Under the pieces are notes generated by a model. The model was given only the letters and a program-made list of their open reading frames with translations, did not search any database and was not told the origin of the DNA. A stretch of 64,000 bases of DNA from Pseudohongiella sp. GTDB lineage: Bacteria > Pseudomonadota > Gammaproteobacteria > Pseudomonadales > Pseudohongiellaceae. Location of the stretch: contig NZ_DRFV01000003.1 in assembly GCF_011050365.1 (NCBI RefSeq), positions 62,001-126,000 of the forward strand. Reading direction: 5' to 3'. Both the position numbers and the translations under genes were made by a program. Shown here piece after piece: positions 37,950-47,392 of this stretch. The stretch's first letter is position 1; each line of letters opens with the position of its first letter.

Positions 37950-38935
37950 CACACTTCCCGGGCGTGGCGGTAATCCATCCATAACAGGAACTGCAAACCA
38001 AATATCAGCGACGCACTGAGCAGGTGGGTCGGTTGCACCAATGCCGGCATGCCCAGATGCCCCAGCGTTGCTCCGGACACAACTGCCAGCACAATGACCG
38101 CCAACATGCCCATGGCCAGTCGGGTCAGACTGTGATGCAGCCCCAGAGACCGATACAGCAACCAGACCAGCCAGACATTGGCAAACAGCACCACGGCAGA
38201 GAATGTACGATGGACATAGAAAAACCAGGGCAGCGCCGACACCCAGGCCGAACGTTCCTCCCCCTGGGTATGGTTCAGGAAGTCCACCATCTCGCGTACC
38301 TGGGTACCCATGGCCACCTGCAGCACCGTCAGCGCCAGCACCACATAAAGCCAACGCTGGAACCGGGGACCAACCGCCGCTACGCTTTGCGCCGCCAGCA
38401 CACCCCGGCGCGCACGCGCCAGTGCAAACAGCAAGGTGCCGACAATGGCCAATGCCATCAGCATATGCAGAGTGATCATTCCCGGCTGCAGGTTCGAGGC
38501 CACGACTCGCGAGCCCAGCCAGCCCTGATAGATGACCATCAGCAACGCCGCCACAGAGGCAATCGTGATCCACCGGTCATACTGACGCAGCGGCAGCGAT
38601 TTAAATGCTGTTATCAGAATCAGCAGGCCAATGCTGACGCCCGCCAGACGATTCAGATACTCGGTCCAGGTTTTCACCGGATTAAATCGGGTTTCTGCGT
38701 AGCCCCGATCGGCGTATATTTCCTGATAATTGTCAGGCAATTGCGCCTCACTGATCGGGGGAATCCAACTGCCAAAACAGGTAGGCCAGTCCGGGCACCC
38801 CATGCCGGCGCCGGAGGCACGCACGCTCGCCCCCACCAGGATCAGAAAATACACTGCGCAGATGGTGATCAGCGCAATGCGGCGAAACGATTTTAGTTTA
38901 GCGGTATCTTCAGTCATGTGTTCAGTGTCAGTCAT
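37949..38935 (-). CDS. ctaA: Heme A synthase (CtaA/COX15)
   Basis: 328 residues, eight membrane helices. Family motifs include ASGAGMGCPDWPTCFG near the N-terminus and conserved histidines in HMLMALAI, HRTFSAVV and PTHLLSAS. It oxidizes the C8 methyl of heme O to the formyl of heme A for aa3-type oxidases. No oxidase subunit genes are in the window. Its start overlaps the AraC gene end by 4 bases and its stop overlaps the downstream hydrolase start. Confidence 0.93.
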   Translation of the reverse strand: MTDTEHMTEDTAKLKSFRRIALITICAVYFLILVGASVRASGAGMGCPDWPTCFGSWIPPISEAQLPDNYQEIYADRGYAETRFNPVKTWTEYLNRLAGVSIGLLILITAFKSLPLRQYDRWITIASVAALLMVIYQGWLGSRVVASNLQPGMITLHMLMALAIVGTLLFALARARRGVLAAQSVAAVGPRFQRWLYVVLALTVLQVAMGTQVREMVDFLNHTQGEERSAWVSALPWFFYVHRTFSAVVLFANVWLVWLLYRSLGLHHSLTRLAMGMLAVIVLAVVSGATLGHLGMPALVQPTHLLSASLIFGLQFLLWMDYRHAREV

Positions 38936-40113
38936 AGTCTACTTTCATCAGAATGTGGAAAAACAGAGGCCGTGGACTGGTCGCTACTGCGCCAGGTTGA
39001 AGGCGTCACGCCATGGGTGTCCTTGAATGCCTTATTGAAAGACGACAGCGAGGCATAACCCACATCCAGTGCGATACTTGAGATGGGGATATGTTCTTCC
39101 GCCGGATCCAGTAACCGCCGCGCCGCCTCCTCTATACGATAGTGATTAAGAAACTGATTAAAATTTCGGTAGTGCAATGACTGATTGATCAGCCGGCGCA
39201 GACGATACTCCTGCACCGAGACCTGGGCCGCAAGATCACCAATCGTCAAACCGGATTCTGCATATAGCCGATCTTCCTGCATCGCTTTCAGGATCCGGTC
39301 TATCAATACCTGGTCCTGGCGCGATACCACATCACCATTGTCTGGCACCGGGACCTTGGGCACCGGCGCATCAGCAGCCGTCTGAATCAGATGCGGTGCC
39401 TGATTCTGAAACCGGAACATGGCCAGATTGACCGACAGTATCAACACAAAAACGACCAGAAAGTACAAACTGTCCAGCTGCGGACTGCCAATCCAGAAAA
39501 ACCCGGTGCCTATGATCAGTCCGACAATACTGCCCATGCCGATCGCAAACGGCACCCTGACCTGGCGCCGGGATTCAATAAGGTCACCATCGCGCCCCCG
39601 GCAAGCCATATAAACCACATGACACGCCAGGAACAGCATGACCAGCTGCGGGATGTAGAAATAAAACAGGAAAAAACCACTGGTACGCGGCACCGATCCA
39701 TCATAAATGAACAGACCAATCACACGAATCGCTATATAGGCACCGATCAGTGCCCACATGGCGGGTTGAATACGCCGGTGATCTTCAAACAGATACCTGG
39801 CAATAATCCACAATACCGCCGGCGCCAGCGTTGCCATCATGGAGAACAGCATTCTCAGTTCTGCCGGCATGGGCGCCATTGAGCGCGAAAGAATGTAGGC
39901 AGCAATACAGGCGCTGAATAAAACAATCAGGCGCGACAACAACTTACCGGGAAAGTACACCAGATAAAGGCTGGCCAGAAACATCAGCTGGGAAATTGCC
40001 AGATAACTGCTCGCGGAATGAATCCATTGCATAGTAGGTGCGTGCTCGTTTAGCCATGGACACGTCAGTTGTGCCGAAAGATGGCGCTGCCATAATGCCG
40101 GCAGATCGATCAT
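38932..40113 (-). CDS. AraC-family regulator with membrane-embedded N-terminal domain
   Basis: The C-terminal 110 residues are an AraC/XylS double helix-turn-helix (SGLTIGDLAAQV, then ISSIALDVGYASLSSFNKAFKD, 20-odd residues further on). The N-terminal 240 residues hold about six to seven hydrophobic helices, so the regulator is anchored in the membrane and may sense there. The start is uncertain: 40113 (MIDLPALW) is used because the next upstream ATG (40152) lies inside a terminator stem; 40032 is also possible. It overlaps ctaA by 4 bases. Confidence 0.85.
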   Translation of the reverse strand: MIDLPALWQRHLSAQLTCPWLNEHAPTMQWIHSASSYLAISQLMFLASLYLVYFPGKLLSRLIVLFSACIAAYILSRSMAPMPAELRMLFSMMATLAPAVLWIIARYLFEDHRRIQPAMWALIGAYIAIRVIGLFIYDGSVPRTSGFFLFYFYIPQLVMLFLACHVVYMACRGRDGDLIESRRQVRVPFAIGMGSIVGLIIGTGFFWIGSPQLDSLYFLVVFVLILSVNLAMFRFQNQAPHLIQTAADAPVPKVPVPDNGDVVSRQDQVLIDRILKAMQEDRLYAESGLTIGDLAAQVSVQEYRLRRLINQSLHYRNFNQFLNHYRIEEAARRLLDPAEEHIPISSIALDVGYASLSSFNKAFKDTHGVTPSTWRSSDQSTASVFPHSDESRL

Positions 40114-40133
40114 CGACGACAAGTATAACAGGC

Positions 40134-40186
40134 ATAAAAAAACCCCGGACAACTTTCCTTTGGAAAAGCTGATCGGGGTTTTTTAT
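40134..40186. terminator. Bidirectional intrinsic terminator
   Basis: ATAAAAAAACCCCG (40134-40147) pairs with CGGGGTTTTTTAT (40174-40186), with an inner TTTCC/GGAAA hairpin in the loop. GC-rich stem plus T-run in both directions. It ends the two-gene operon 42741-40259 on the minus strand and insulates the AraC gene. Confidence 0.85.
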
Positions 40187-40258
40187 CACAGCTGACAGGC
40201 ACCGGGCACGGCCCCTGTCAGCCAGCCGCATTGTATGCCCTGAATCGGCATACAATGC

Positions 40259-41209
40259 TCAGGGATTAACGTTTACCGTGACATACTGGTCATGATACAG
40301 ACCACCGTCATCAGCGCGTCCCCACAGGATATACTGACCTGGCTCATCAAAGGTCACCGACACTTCATACACACCATCCTCAGGGATGGGTGGTGGCGTC
40401 CAGTAAGCACCCCACGGTGAGTTGGCGCTGGCGCGGGTGTCTTCCCAGGGCTTGACCTGCTGGGGAGAGAATGTTGCCTTGCCTTCACCACGATACACGT
40501 TCCACGACAGGAACAGACCATTGGTCTTGCCTACCGTGATACGCGAGGGTGCGTCCTTGAAGCGACGCATTTCCGAGCTTGCCGTGCGACTTGCCAGCGG
40601 GTAACGGAAGTTGCCAACGTTGCCCGGCGTGGGCAGTCCGTCATCATCAACGCGTGCCTGCAGCGTCAAAGGTTCACCGACACGGACATTGCGGATGGTA
40701 TCACCCAGCACTGTCACCTGTGGTGCCGTGTTGGCACGCGACTCAGGCGTACTGGTGCCCGCACCCAGAGAACCGGTTTCCGAGGCAATAACAACGCTGT
40801 CTACCACATAGTCTTTAGCCAGCGTGGCATAGGCAGTGCGGGTCTCGCCGTTGGAAGTCACGGTCCAGGCCAGCTCCTTGTCACCCCAGTCAGCCGGCAC
40901 CTGCACCTTGAAGGTGAAGCGATTGCGGCGTGGCAAAAAGTGAGTCGGCTGACCGCGGTCGGCATCTCCCGGTGAGAAGAAATTGTTCTCACCCACCGGT
41001 ATATCCAGCTCTTCTTCCCAGTTTTCGTTGTGATAACCAAACAGGAAGCTGTAGCTGCCGTCGTCGTTCTGTTCCCAGCCTTCATAGGCCACTTCGATGT
41101 GCTGCCCTTTGCGATAGGTCTGTGCTGACGCAGCAACAGACCACAACATCGCCACACTCAATACCGTTGCCAGGGCAACAGAGCAGGTTTTTCCAAAACG
41201 TACCAGCAT
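40259..41209 (-). CDS. Exported protein of unknown function, partner of the cytochrome c fusion
   Basis: 316 residues with a signal peptide (cleavage after ASA near 29). The mature part looks all-beta: an N-terminal region with GYHNENWEEELDIPVGENN, then an Ig-like or cadherin-like segment (NTAPQVTVLGDTIRNVRVGEP) and a C-terminal GVYEVSVTFDEPGQYILWGRADDG stretch. No catalytic motif recognised. ATG and the upstream stop share a base (TAATG), so it is co-translated with the cytochrome c fusion gene and probably forms a periplasmic pair with it. Confidence 0.8.
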   Translation of the reverse strand: MLVRFGKTCSVALATVLSVAMLWSVAASAQTYRKGQHIEVAYEGWEQNDDGSYSFLFGYHNENWEEELDIPVGENNFFSPGDADRGQPTHFLPRRNRFTFKVQVPADWGDKELAWTVTSNGETRTAYATLAKDYVVDSVVIASETGSLGAGTSTPESRANTAPQVTVLGDTIRNVRVGEPLTLQARVDDDGLPTPGNVGNFRYPLASRTASSEMRRFKDAPSRITVGKTNGLFLSWNVYRGEGKATFSPQQVKPWEDTRASANSPWGAYWTPPPIPEDGVYEVSVTFDEPGQYILWGRADDGGLYHDQYVTVNVNP

Positions 41210-42741
41210 TACTCTACCTCCGCCCGGCTGATCATTGCTTCCGGCATTTTTTCTTTTTCGTCGTCTGTCACTGTGAGGTAATTGATCATGGCCTCTGACA
41301 TTTCTTCTTTGTCTTCATCGGTCAGCTCTATGGGTGCCACCAGCGGCGCCAGGCAAAGCGGACAACCAATCACGTGGTCATTGGGACCCAGATCAAGGTT
41401 CTTGCGACGATTGGTCATTTCCTCGAGGAACTGGTCTTCCGTCATACCCACACGCATACCCAGATCGATAAACATGTTGGTTACAGAGCGGTTACCGGAA
41501 CCCTGCCAGTTGCGCGAATCCGGTACATTCGAGTTGGTGCTGGTATTGTTCATGTAGCCGGTGATGTGCAACACAGTGCCTTCGGGCAGCAATGGCGCTG
41601 CATCCTCGCCAAAGGTGTATCCACGGACCCAGTTGTGGTCGTAACCCACACAGGACAACGTCTCAACTGTGTATCCCCAGATCGCTTCCAGGCACATACG
41701 CTCGCCGGGCGCGTGCAAATGCGGCTCGAAGGTGACGATTTTGGTCGGCTGCTCCAGCACGGCATAGGCGTGCAACTGCTGATTGTCCTGATTGCCGGTG
41801 ATGCTGATATCCACACCATTGCCCAGGCCGATGCTGACCGGACGATACTTGGGTTCATAGCCTACCGGATGGAAACGGAAACCGATTTCCAGATGACCGG
41901 TAGTATCAACACCGGTAGCGTGCAGGTGCACAGAGTTCGATACCACGTGCGAATTGGCACGCAACAGGCGACCGCCGTCCTGGTCAAAAATGTCCGGGTT
42001 ACGGGCAATTTCATGCACCGGCCAGGGCACCTGGATGCCTTCAGCGGTACCATCGTCGTTAAACACCTGAGTGCTCCAGATCATGTGGTGAACGATGTTA
42101 CGGCCACCGACGGTGCCGCCAGCGGCAACCATGTCCAGATCATTCACTTCTCGGATTTCCACCGATTTGACATAACGGTCTTCATTCAGACCAGTCGGGA
42201 TGCTGGGGATATCACCCCACCAGTCCGGGGCGGTACCTTCCACAGTGATGTCTTCTGTGCGAACTATCAGGTCGGGGGTACCGGCCGTCCAGCGCATGCT
42301 GTCATCAAAGTCCAGTGGCTCCGGCGCATTGGCAATGCTGCCTTCCGGCACGCCATTACGCGCCCAGGTAGAGATCTTTGCCAGTTCTTCGTCAGTCAGT
42401 GACGGATCCTGCTTGTATTCCTGGATGCCGACATCTTTCTCGGCATACCATGGCGGCATGGCGCCGGCGCGGTCCCGCAGATGCGTGCGATATTCGATCA
42501 GGCCTGCATACGGCACAACCTCATCGTAGGACACCAGCGACATCGGTGCCACGCCTTCGGGGCGGTGGCAGCTCTGGCAGCTGCGCTGCAGAATCGGCGT
42601 AATATCTTTGTGGAAAGTCACTTCGTCAGTCGCGGATTGCGCTGATACGCTTAATGGCAGCGCGAAGCCGGCGGCGGCCACGAGCTTGATGGCCCAGCCC
42701 ATGACGGGCGCACTTCGATGGGGGAGTTGCAGTATCCGCAC
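41209..42741 (-). CDS. Exported cytochrome c fused to a copper monooxygenase-like domain
   Basis: 510 residues from a GTG start. Signal peptide to about residue 35, then one c-type heme site CQSCH (Cys55, Cys58, His59). The C-terminal two-thirds carries histidine pairs resembling the peptidylglycine/dopamine monooxygenase fold: NIVHHMIW, SVHLHATG and EPHLHAPGERM. This suggests two copper sites fed by a fused heme electron carrier. The substrate is unknown. The family pairing with the downstream exported protein and the divergent CopC-like gene supports a periplasmic copper function, as inference. Confidence 0.82.
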   Translation of the reverse strand: MRILQLPHRSAPVMGWAIKLVAAAGFALPLSVSAQSATDEVTFHKDITPILQRSCQSCHRPEGVAPMSLVSYDEVVPYAGLIEYRTHLRDRAGAMPPWYAEKDVGIQEYKQDPSLTDEELAKISTWARNGVPEGSIANAPEPLDFDDSMRWTAGTPDLIVRTEDITVEGTAPDWWGDIPSIPTGLNEDRYVKSVEIREVNDLDMVAAGGTVGGRNIVHHMIWSTQVFNDDGTAEGIQVPWPVHEIARNPDIFDQDGGRLLRANSHVVSNSVHLHATGVDTTGHLEIGFRFHPVGYEPKYRPVSIGLGNGVDISITGNQDNQQLHAYAVLEQPTKIVTFEPHLHAPGERMCLEAIWGYTVETLSCVGYDHNWVRGYTFGEDAAPLLPEGTVLHITGYMNNTSTNSNVPDSRNWQGSGNRSVTNMFIDLGMRVGMTEDQFLEEMTNRRKNLDLGPNDHVIGCPLCLAPLVAPIELTDEDKEEMSEAMINYLTVTDDEKEKMPEAMISRAEVE

Positions 42742-42746
42742 AGGAC

Positions 42747-42755
42747 ACCTCCTTT
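42747..42755 (-). promoter_or_regulatory. Strong Shine-Dalgarno that fixes a GTG start
   Basis: AAAGGAGGT on the minus strand lies 5 bases before GTG at 42741. This near-perfect ribosome-binding site decides for the GTG over the in-frame ATG 13 codons downstream and implies high translation. Confidence 0.8.
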
Positions 42756-42983
42756 GTTGTTGTTACTATTGACAGGATGATTGGAGCATGAAAATACGGT
42801 CGTCGTCTTGCTGATTAGTGACAATCTCTGACGGATTTCTGAAATCACATGTATTTCGTCCGGATTTCATCAGGTGCACGCTACGCTGGCTGCGGCGGGC
42901 ATGTTATAAAGTCGCTATCTCACAGCCATGCCCGTACCCATGCAGCTTACCCCTCATGGCCGCTTTTCAGGACAACCGCATTA

Positions 42984-43505
42984 ATGAAAACTGCAGTTAG
43001 CACAAGAACCCGACAGCCACACCTGACAGCCCTGGTGCTGGGCACTTTGATGCTGCTTTTCGGCAGCAATGCCTTTGCTCAGCACTTCTCACATACGTAT
43101 CGTTATACCGGAGATGTGGAGATCGATCACATCCCGGATCATGATGAAATACTGCCACAGGCACCTGACAATCTGATTTTACGCTTCAGTGCCGGTGTCA
43201 GTCTCGTCAAACTGGTCATGAAGAATGCCGAAGGCAAAGTAATCAACATCAATTTCAGGTACAACCCGGTTGCCAACCGGGTTTTCATCTGGCCCCTGCC
43301 TGAACTGCCAAAGTCCGATTACTATGTTGTCGACTGGGGCGTCATCGATCCGGAGCAAAAACTGATGTCAGGCCAGTTCCTGTTCTCCGCCGGCCCTGAC
43401 GCCGTGCTGCCCAGCAGCCTGGTGACCGAGGAGGACGAGGAACACATCATGGTGCCTGATTATCGCCTGATTGAGCCTGGCAGCTTTCTGGGTCCGGGGC
43501 AATAA
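42984..43505 (+). CDS. CopC-domain-like exported protein
   Basis: 173 residues from the ATG at 42984, with a signal peptide (cleavage after AFA near 32). The mature region matches the small beta-barrel of copper-resistance protein CopC: PDNLILRFSAGVSLVKL, then LPKSDYYVVDWGVIDPEQ and SGQFLFSAG. The C-terminal DGH copper ligand of CopC is replaced by a PEQKLMSG stretch, but an extra His cluster (QHFSH, HIPDHDE) stands at the N-terminus. It is divergent from the cytochrome c-copper fusion gene. The frame is open upstream to 42849 without a plausible leader. Confidence 0.75.
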   Translation: MKTAVSTRTRQPHLTALVLGTLMLLFGSNAFAQHFSHTYRYTGDVEIDHIPDHDEILPQAPDNLILRFSAGVSLVKLVMKNAEGKVININFRYNPVANRVFIWPLPELPKSDYYVVDWGVIDPEQKLMSGQFLFSAGPDAVLPSSLVTEEDEEHIMVPDYRLIEPGSFLGPGQ

Positions 43506-43533
43506 CGCAAGCCCCTGTTACAACAGAGGCCTG

Positions 43534-44526
43534 TTACAGCAGAGGGAAGTGGCAGGCGACAAAATGATCGTCGCCTGCCGCCTGCATAAATGGCTCTTCC
43601 CGGGCACAACGCTCCTGTGCATATGGACAGCGTGTCCTGAACCGGCAACCCGACGGCGGATCGGCAGGTGACGGCAATTCACCCTGCAATAATGGCTCTT
43701 CATCCAATAAAGCCTGTTCACGCGCCAGCGGATCCGCATCCGGAATGGAGGCAAGCAGAGCACGGGTATAGGGGTGTACTGGTTTACTGTAGATCGCTTC
43801 CGTATTGCCGATTTCACAGAGCTTGCCCAGATACATCACTGCAACCCGGTCACTGATATTTTTGACCACCGCCAGATTATGGGCAATAAACACCATGGTC
43901 AGGTGATAACGCGCCTTCATGTCCTCCAGCAGATTGAGAATCTGTGCCTGTACCGACACATCGAGCGCAGAAACCGGCTCATCACAGATCAGTACATCCG
44001 GGTCCAGTGCCAGTGAGCGCGCGATACAGATCCGCTGGCATTGGCCACCGGAGAACTGATGCGGGCGCCGGTCCCCGGCACTGGCGGCGTCCAGGCCGAC
44101 TGCAGACATGACTTCCTCAACCCGGGCCGCGCTATTGTCCCGACCCCAGATGGTCAGCCCTTCGGCGATAATATCGCGCACCCGGCGCCGCGGATTCAGC
44201 GATGAGACCGGATCCTGAAATATCATTTGCAGCCCGGTCCGTGTCTGGCGCAGCGCTTCGCCACTGAGCACCGTCATGTCCTGGTCCCGGAAAATCACAG
44301 CGCCCGCGCTCGGCGGCGGCAATTGCATGATCGCCCGGCCAATCGTGGATTTGCCGCAACCCGACTCACCCACCAGCCCCAGCGTCTCGCCGCGGGCGAC
44401 GTCAAAACTGACATCTGTCACCGCCTGCACGGTTTGCTTGCCGACCGCAAAATTGACGCTCAGATGAGCGACACGCAACACGATGTCATCGCGCTCGCGC
44501 AATTGGCAGGGTGTCTTGTCAGTCAT
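43534..44526 (-). CDS. dppF: Peptide ABC transporter ATP-binding protein, DppF/OppF-like
   Basis: 330 residues. Walker A GESGCGKST, signature FSGGQCQRICIARSLA, Walker B LICDEPVSALD, and the C-terminal oligopeptide-transporter extension with CRFRTRCPYAQERC (a possible 4Fe-4S/zinc cysteine cluster). Second ATPase of a Dpp/Opp importer; overlaps the DppD-like gene by 8 bases. The symbol denotes role in the operon; peptide length preference cannot be told. Confidence 0.88.
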   Translation of the reverse strand: MTDKTPCQLRERDDIVLRVAHLSVNFAVGKQTVQAVTDVSFDVARGETLGLVGESGCGKSTIGRAIMQLPPPSAGAVIFRDQDMTVLSGEALRQTRTGLQMIFQDPVSSLNPRRRVRDIIAEGLTIWGRDNSAARVEEVMSAVGLDAASAGDRRPHQFSGGQCQRICIARSLALDPDVLICDEPVSALDVSVQAQILNLLEDMKARYHLTMVFIAHNLAVVKNISDRVAVMYLGKLCEIGNTEAIYSKPVHPYTRALLASIPDADPLAREQALLDEEPLLQGELPSPADPPSGCRFRTRCPYAQERCAREEPFMQAAGDDHFVACHFPLL

Positions 44527-45562
44527 CCCCCTCCTCCCTGTTGAGCCCTGGTGATATCGGGTAAAAACAGGCGTGCCGGTGCTCCCGGGCGTCCGGCACC
44601 TCTACCACAGGCGGTGTCTGCTGTCGGCACCGGGGCTGCACATACTGACAGCGCGGCGCAAACGCACAACCGACCGCCGCATTAATCAACTGCGGGGGAC
44701 GCCCCGGGATAGCCTGCAAGCGTGTATGGCTGGGATCGTTGATGCGGGGAATGGATTTGAACAAAGCCTCTGTGTAGGGATGTTGCATCGATGTAAACAA
44801 AGTGCGAGCCGGTGCATATTCCACGATTCTGCCTGCGTACATTACCGCAATATAATCTGCGCGACTGGCCACAACGCCCAGATCATGGGTGATCAGAATC
44901 ATCGCCATGTTATGTTCGCGCTGCAATCTGGCCAGCAGATCAAGGATCTGTTTCTGCACCGTGACATCCAGTGCCGTTGTCGGTTCGTCGGCAATCAATA
45001 ACGCCGGGTTGCAGGCCAGCGCGATAGCAATGACAACCCGTTGCCGCATGCCGCCGGATAACTGATGGGGATACTGGTCAATGCGCCCGGCCGCGTCAGG
45101 AATACCGACAGCAGCCAGTAATTCGATGGCACGACTGCGTGCCTGCTGTCGATCCAGCCCCAGATGCTGTCGCAGCGGCTCGGTCAGTTGCACACTTAGC
45201 CGCAGAACCGGATTCAATGCCGTCATTGGATCCTGGAAAACCATTGCCATGGCCGGACCGCGCAAATGCCGCATCAACTTGTCCGGCATCTGTGCCAGGT
45301 CCTGCTCCTGCGCATTATCCGTGTGGAACAAAATACTGCCACTGCCGAAGGCAATGGACCGCCGGGGCAAAAGCCCCATCAATGAGCGCGCCATCACGCT
45401 CTTGCCCGAGCCAGATTCGCCCACAATCCCCAGCGTTTGGCCACGCGCCAGCGAAAAACTGACGTCCTCCACCGCGTGCACCAGGCCGTGGCTGCTGTTC
45501 AGACGCACGGTCAGGCCTGTTACCCGGAGCAACAACGGCTCGTGTTGGTTGGCGTCGGTCAC
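44519..45562 (-). CDS. dppD: Peptide ABC transporter ATP-binding protein, DppD/OppD-like
   Basis: 347 residues. Walker A GESGSGKS, signature [16 protein letters not shown], Walker [13 protein letters not shown] and the C-terminal [14 protein letters not shown] cysteine motif. It powers import through the DppB/DppC channel with the DppF-like ATPase. The GTG start overlaps the DppC-like stop in GTGA (45559-45562). Confidence 0.88.
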   Translation of the reverse strand: MTDANQHEPLLLRVTGLTVRLNSSHGLVHAVEDVSFSLARGQTLGIVGESGSGKSVMARSLMGLLPRRSIAFGSGSILFHTDNAQEQDLAQMPDKLMRHLRGPAMAMVFQDPMTALNPVLRLSVQLTEPLRQHLGLDRQQARSRAIELLAAVGIPDAAGRIDQYPHQLSGGMRQRVVIAIALACNPALLIADEPTTALDVTVQKQILDLLARLQREHNMAMILITHDLGVVASRADYIAVMYAGRIVEYAPARTLFTSMQHPYTEALFKSIPRINDPSHTRLQAIPGRPPQLINAAVGCAFAPRCQYVQPRCRQQTPPVVEVPDAREHRHACFYPISPGLNREEGDD

Positions 45563-46452
45563 AGGTTGGACTCCCGAACATCAAATCGACTGCGCAACCG
45601 ATCACCCACGTAATTAAGTGAAAGTACGGTTAAAAACATGGTAATGGAGGGCACCAGCGCAACATGAACAGCCGTGGCCAGGTGACGCTTGCCTTCCGAG
45701 ATCATGCCACCCCAGGTCGGTTGCGGTGCTTCAACACTCAATCCCAGAAATGCCAGAGCGCTTTCGACAATAATGACCAGCCCCATGGCCACCAGGCCAT
45801 ATGCCAGTACCGGCAAAATGACATTGGGCAGAACTTCACGTAACAATATCCGCAAGGTGCCGGCTCCCATGGCGCGAGCGGCCAACACATATTCACGCTG
45901 CACCACTGACAGGGTATTGGCCCTGGCTACCCGGGCATACGCGGGGATCCACAAAAAACCGATGGCGACCGAAATAGCCATCAGACTCTGACCAATAAAC
46001 GCGACCAGTGCCAACAGCAATACCAACCAGGGAAAGGCCAGAATCACGTCCAGCACCGCCATCAGACCACGCTCAAAATGGCCCCGGAAATACCCGGCCA
46101 GAATACCCAGAGTGCCTCCAATCACCATACCGATAGTCACCGCCGTCAGAGCAATCACCACGGATACGCGGGCGCCATGAACCAGTCGCGACAGCATGTC
46201 GCGACCCAGACCATCAGCGCCGAGAATATTGGTCGTCAGCGGACCATTCAGGCGATTGCTGATAACCGGATCCAACGGATCCCGCACTGGCAGCACGTCG
46301 GCAAATATCGCGCTGAGTGCAACGACCAGCAACCAGCCTGCCGCAATCCAGAACCCGGGCCCGAAACCACGACCGAAGACTTGTCGGGCCGCCGCCGAGA
46401 AACCTTGCGCCCGACTTCGCACTACACTTTGATCACTGACCTTAGTCCGCAT
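45559..46452 (-). CDS. dppC: Peptide ABC transporter permease, DppC/OppC-like
   Basis: 297 residues from the ATG at 46452, which lies 11 bases inside the DppB-like gene; a longer open frame upstream has no permease features. Membrane protein with the OppC N-terminal helix, LGADGLGRDMLSRLVHGARVS and the EAA loop ARAMGAGTLRILLREVLPN that docks the ATPase. Confidence 0.87.
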   Translation of the reverse strand: MRTKVSDQSVVRSRAQGFSAAARQVFGRGFGPGFWIAAGWLLVVALSAIFADVLPVRDPLDPVISNRLNGPLTTNILGADGLGRDMLSRLVHGARVSVVIALTAVTIGMVIGGTLGILAGYFRGHFERGLMAVLDVILAFPWLVLLLALVAFIGQSLMAISVAIGFLWIPAYARVARANTLSVVQREYVLAARAMGAGTLRILLREVLPNVILPVLAYGLVAMGLVIIVESALAFLGLSVEAPQPTWGGMISEGKRHLATAVHVALVPSITMFLTVLSLNYVGDRLRSRFDVRESNL

Positions 46453-47389
46453 AACGCACCCTTGGGTCCAGCAGGGAATAACACAAATCCACCAGGAAAT
46501 TGACCACGACATAGGCCGTGGCAATAAACAGCACAATGCCCTGCACCATCAACAGATCGCGCTGCAGAATCGACTGGTACAGAAGCCTGCCAACGCCGGG
46601 CAAGGCAAATATTTCTTCCACGATAATGGCACCGCTGATCACACCGCCCAGTTGCAAACCAACCACCGTCATCAGCGAAAACGACGAGGGCCGCAACGCA
46701 TGTCGCGTCAGAATCAACCAGTTGGGCAAACCCTTGGCGCGCGCCAGGGTGATGTAGTCCTGTTGCAGGGTATCGATCAGGTCGGTGCGCAACAAACGCA
46801 TATACAAAGCCAGTTCGATCATTGCCAGCGACAATGCCGGCAGGAGGGCGCTGCGCAGATTGGCGGCAGGTGAATCAGTCAATGACACCCAGCCAGTGGC
46901 TGGGAACCAGCCCAGGCCGACAGCAAAAATCAGGATCAGAAATATGGCCATCATGAAACCAGGCACTGACATCAACGCAAAACCGACACCACTGATGCTG
47001 CGATCGAGGCGACTGCCGGCAAAATAGGCAGACACCATTGCCAGCGGGATGGCCAGCGCCAGCGCAATGACTATTGCCATCACTCCGAGCTGGATGGTGA
47101 CTGGCAAACGGCTCAGAATGGCATCGGTCACCGATTGCCCGGTCATCGGCGAGCGGCCCAGATCGCCGCTGAGCGCACTGCCCAGCCAATCGAAATATCG
47201 AATGACCAGGGGTCGGTCAAGCCCCAGTTCCAGCCGCAGCTGGGCAATCGCCTCCGGCGACACGCCGCCTGCCCCGAGGATCATGACTGCGGGATCACCG
47301 GGCAACAAGGACACTAGCATGAAAGTAAAAAAAGAGACCGCAAACAAGGTGCCCAGCAACCACGGTAGTTTTCTGGCCAGTAGTTTCAC
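46442..47389 (-). CDS. dppB: Peptide ABC transporter permease, DppB/OppB-like
   Basis: 315 residues, six membrane helices. The N-terminal LLPGDPAVMILG region and EAA loop (ITLARAKGLPNWLILTRHAL) are typical of OppB/DppB. GTG start, 3 bases after the binding-protein stop, without its own clear promoter; expression is operonic. Confidence 0.88.
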   Translation of the reverse strand: MKLLARKLPWLLGTLFAVSFFTFMLVSLLPGDPAVMILGAGGVSPEAIAQLRLELGLDRPLVIRYFDWLGSALSGDLGRSPMTGQSVTDAILSRLPVTIQLGVMAIVIALALAIPLAMVSAYFAGSRLDRSISGVGFALMSVPGFMMAIFLILIFAVGLGWFPATGWVSLTDSPAANLRSALLPALSLAMIELALYMRLLRTDLIDTLQQDYITLARAKGLPNWLILTRHALRPSSFSLMTVVGLQLGGVISGAIIVEEIFALPGVGRLLYQSILQRDLLMVQGIVLFIATAYVVVNFLVDLCYSLLDPRVRYAD

Positions 47390-47392
47390 CGT

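Noticed and set aside
37950-38573. N-terminal extension of the lipoprotein hydrolase to 518 residues
   Set aside because: It runs out of frame through the heme A synthase gene; the lipoprotein signal begins at 37949.
43506-43545. Tandem 16-base palindromic repeats between the CopC-like and DppF-like ends
   Set aside because: The two CCTGTTACA-CAGAGG units have only short stems and no T-run; too weak to call a terminator.
46453-46536. Longer start for the DppC-like permease
   Set aside because: The added residues are out-of-frame DppB sequence; the ATG at 46452 gives the family length.
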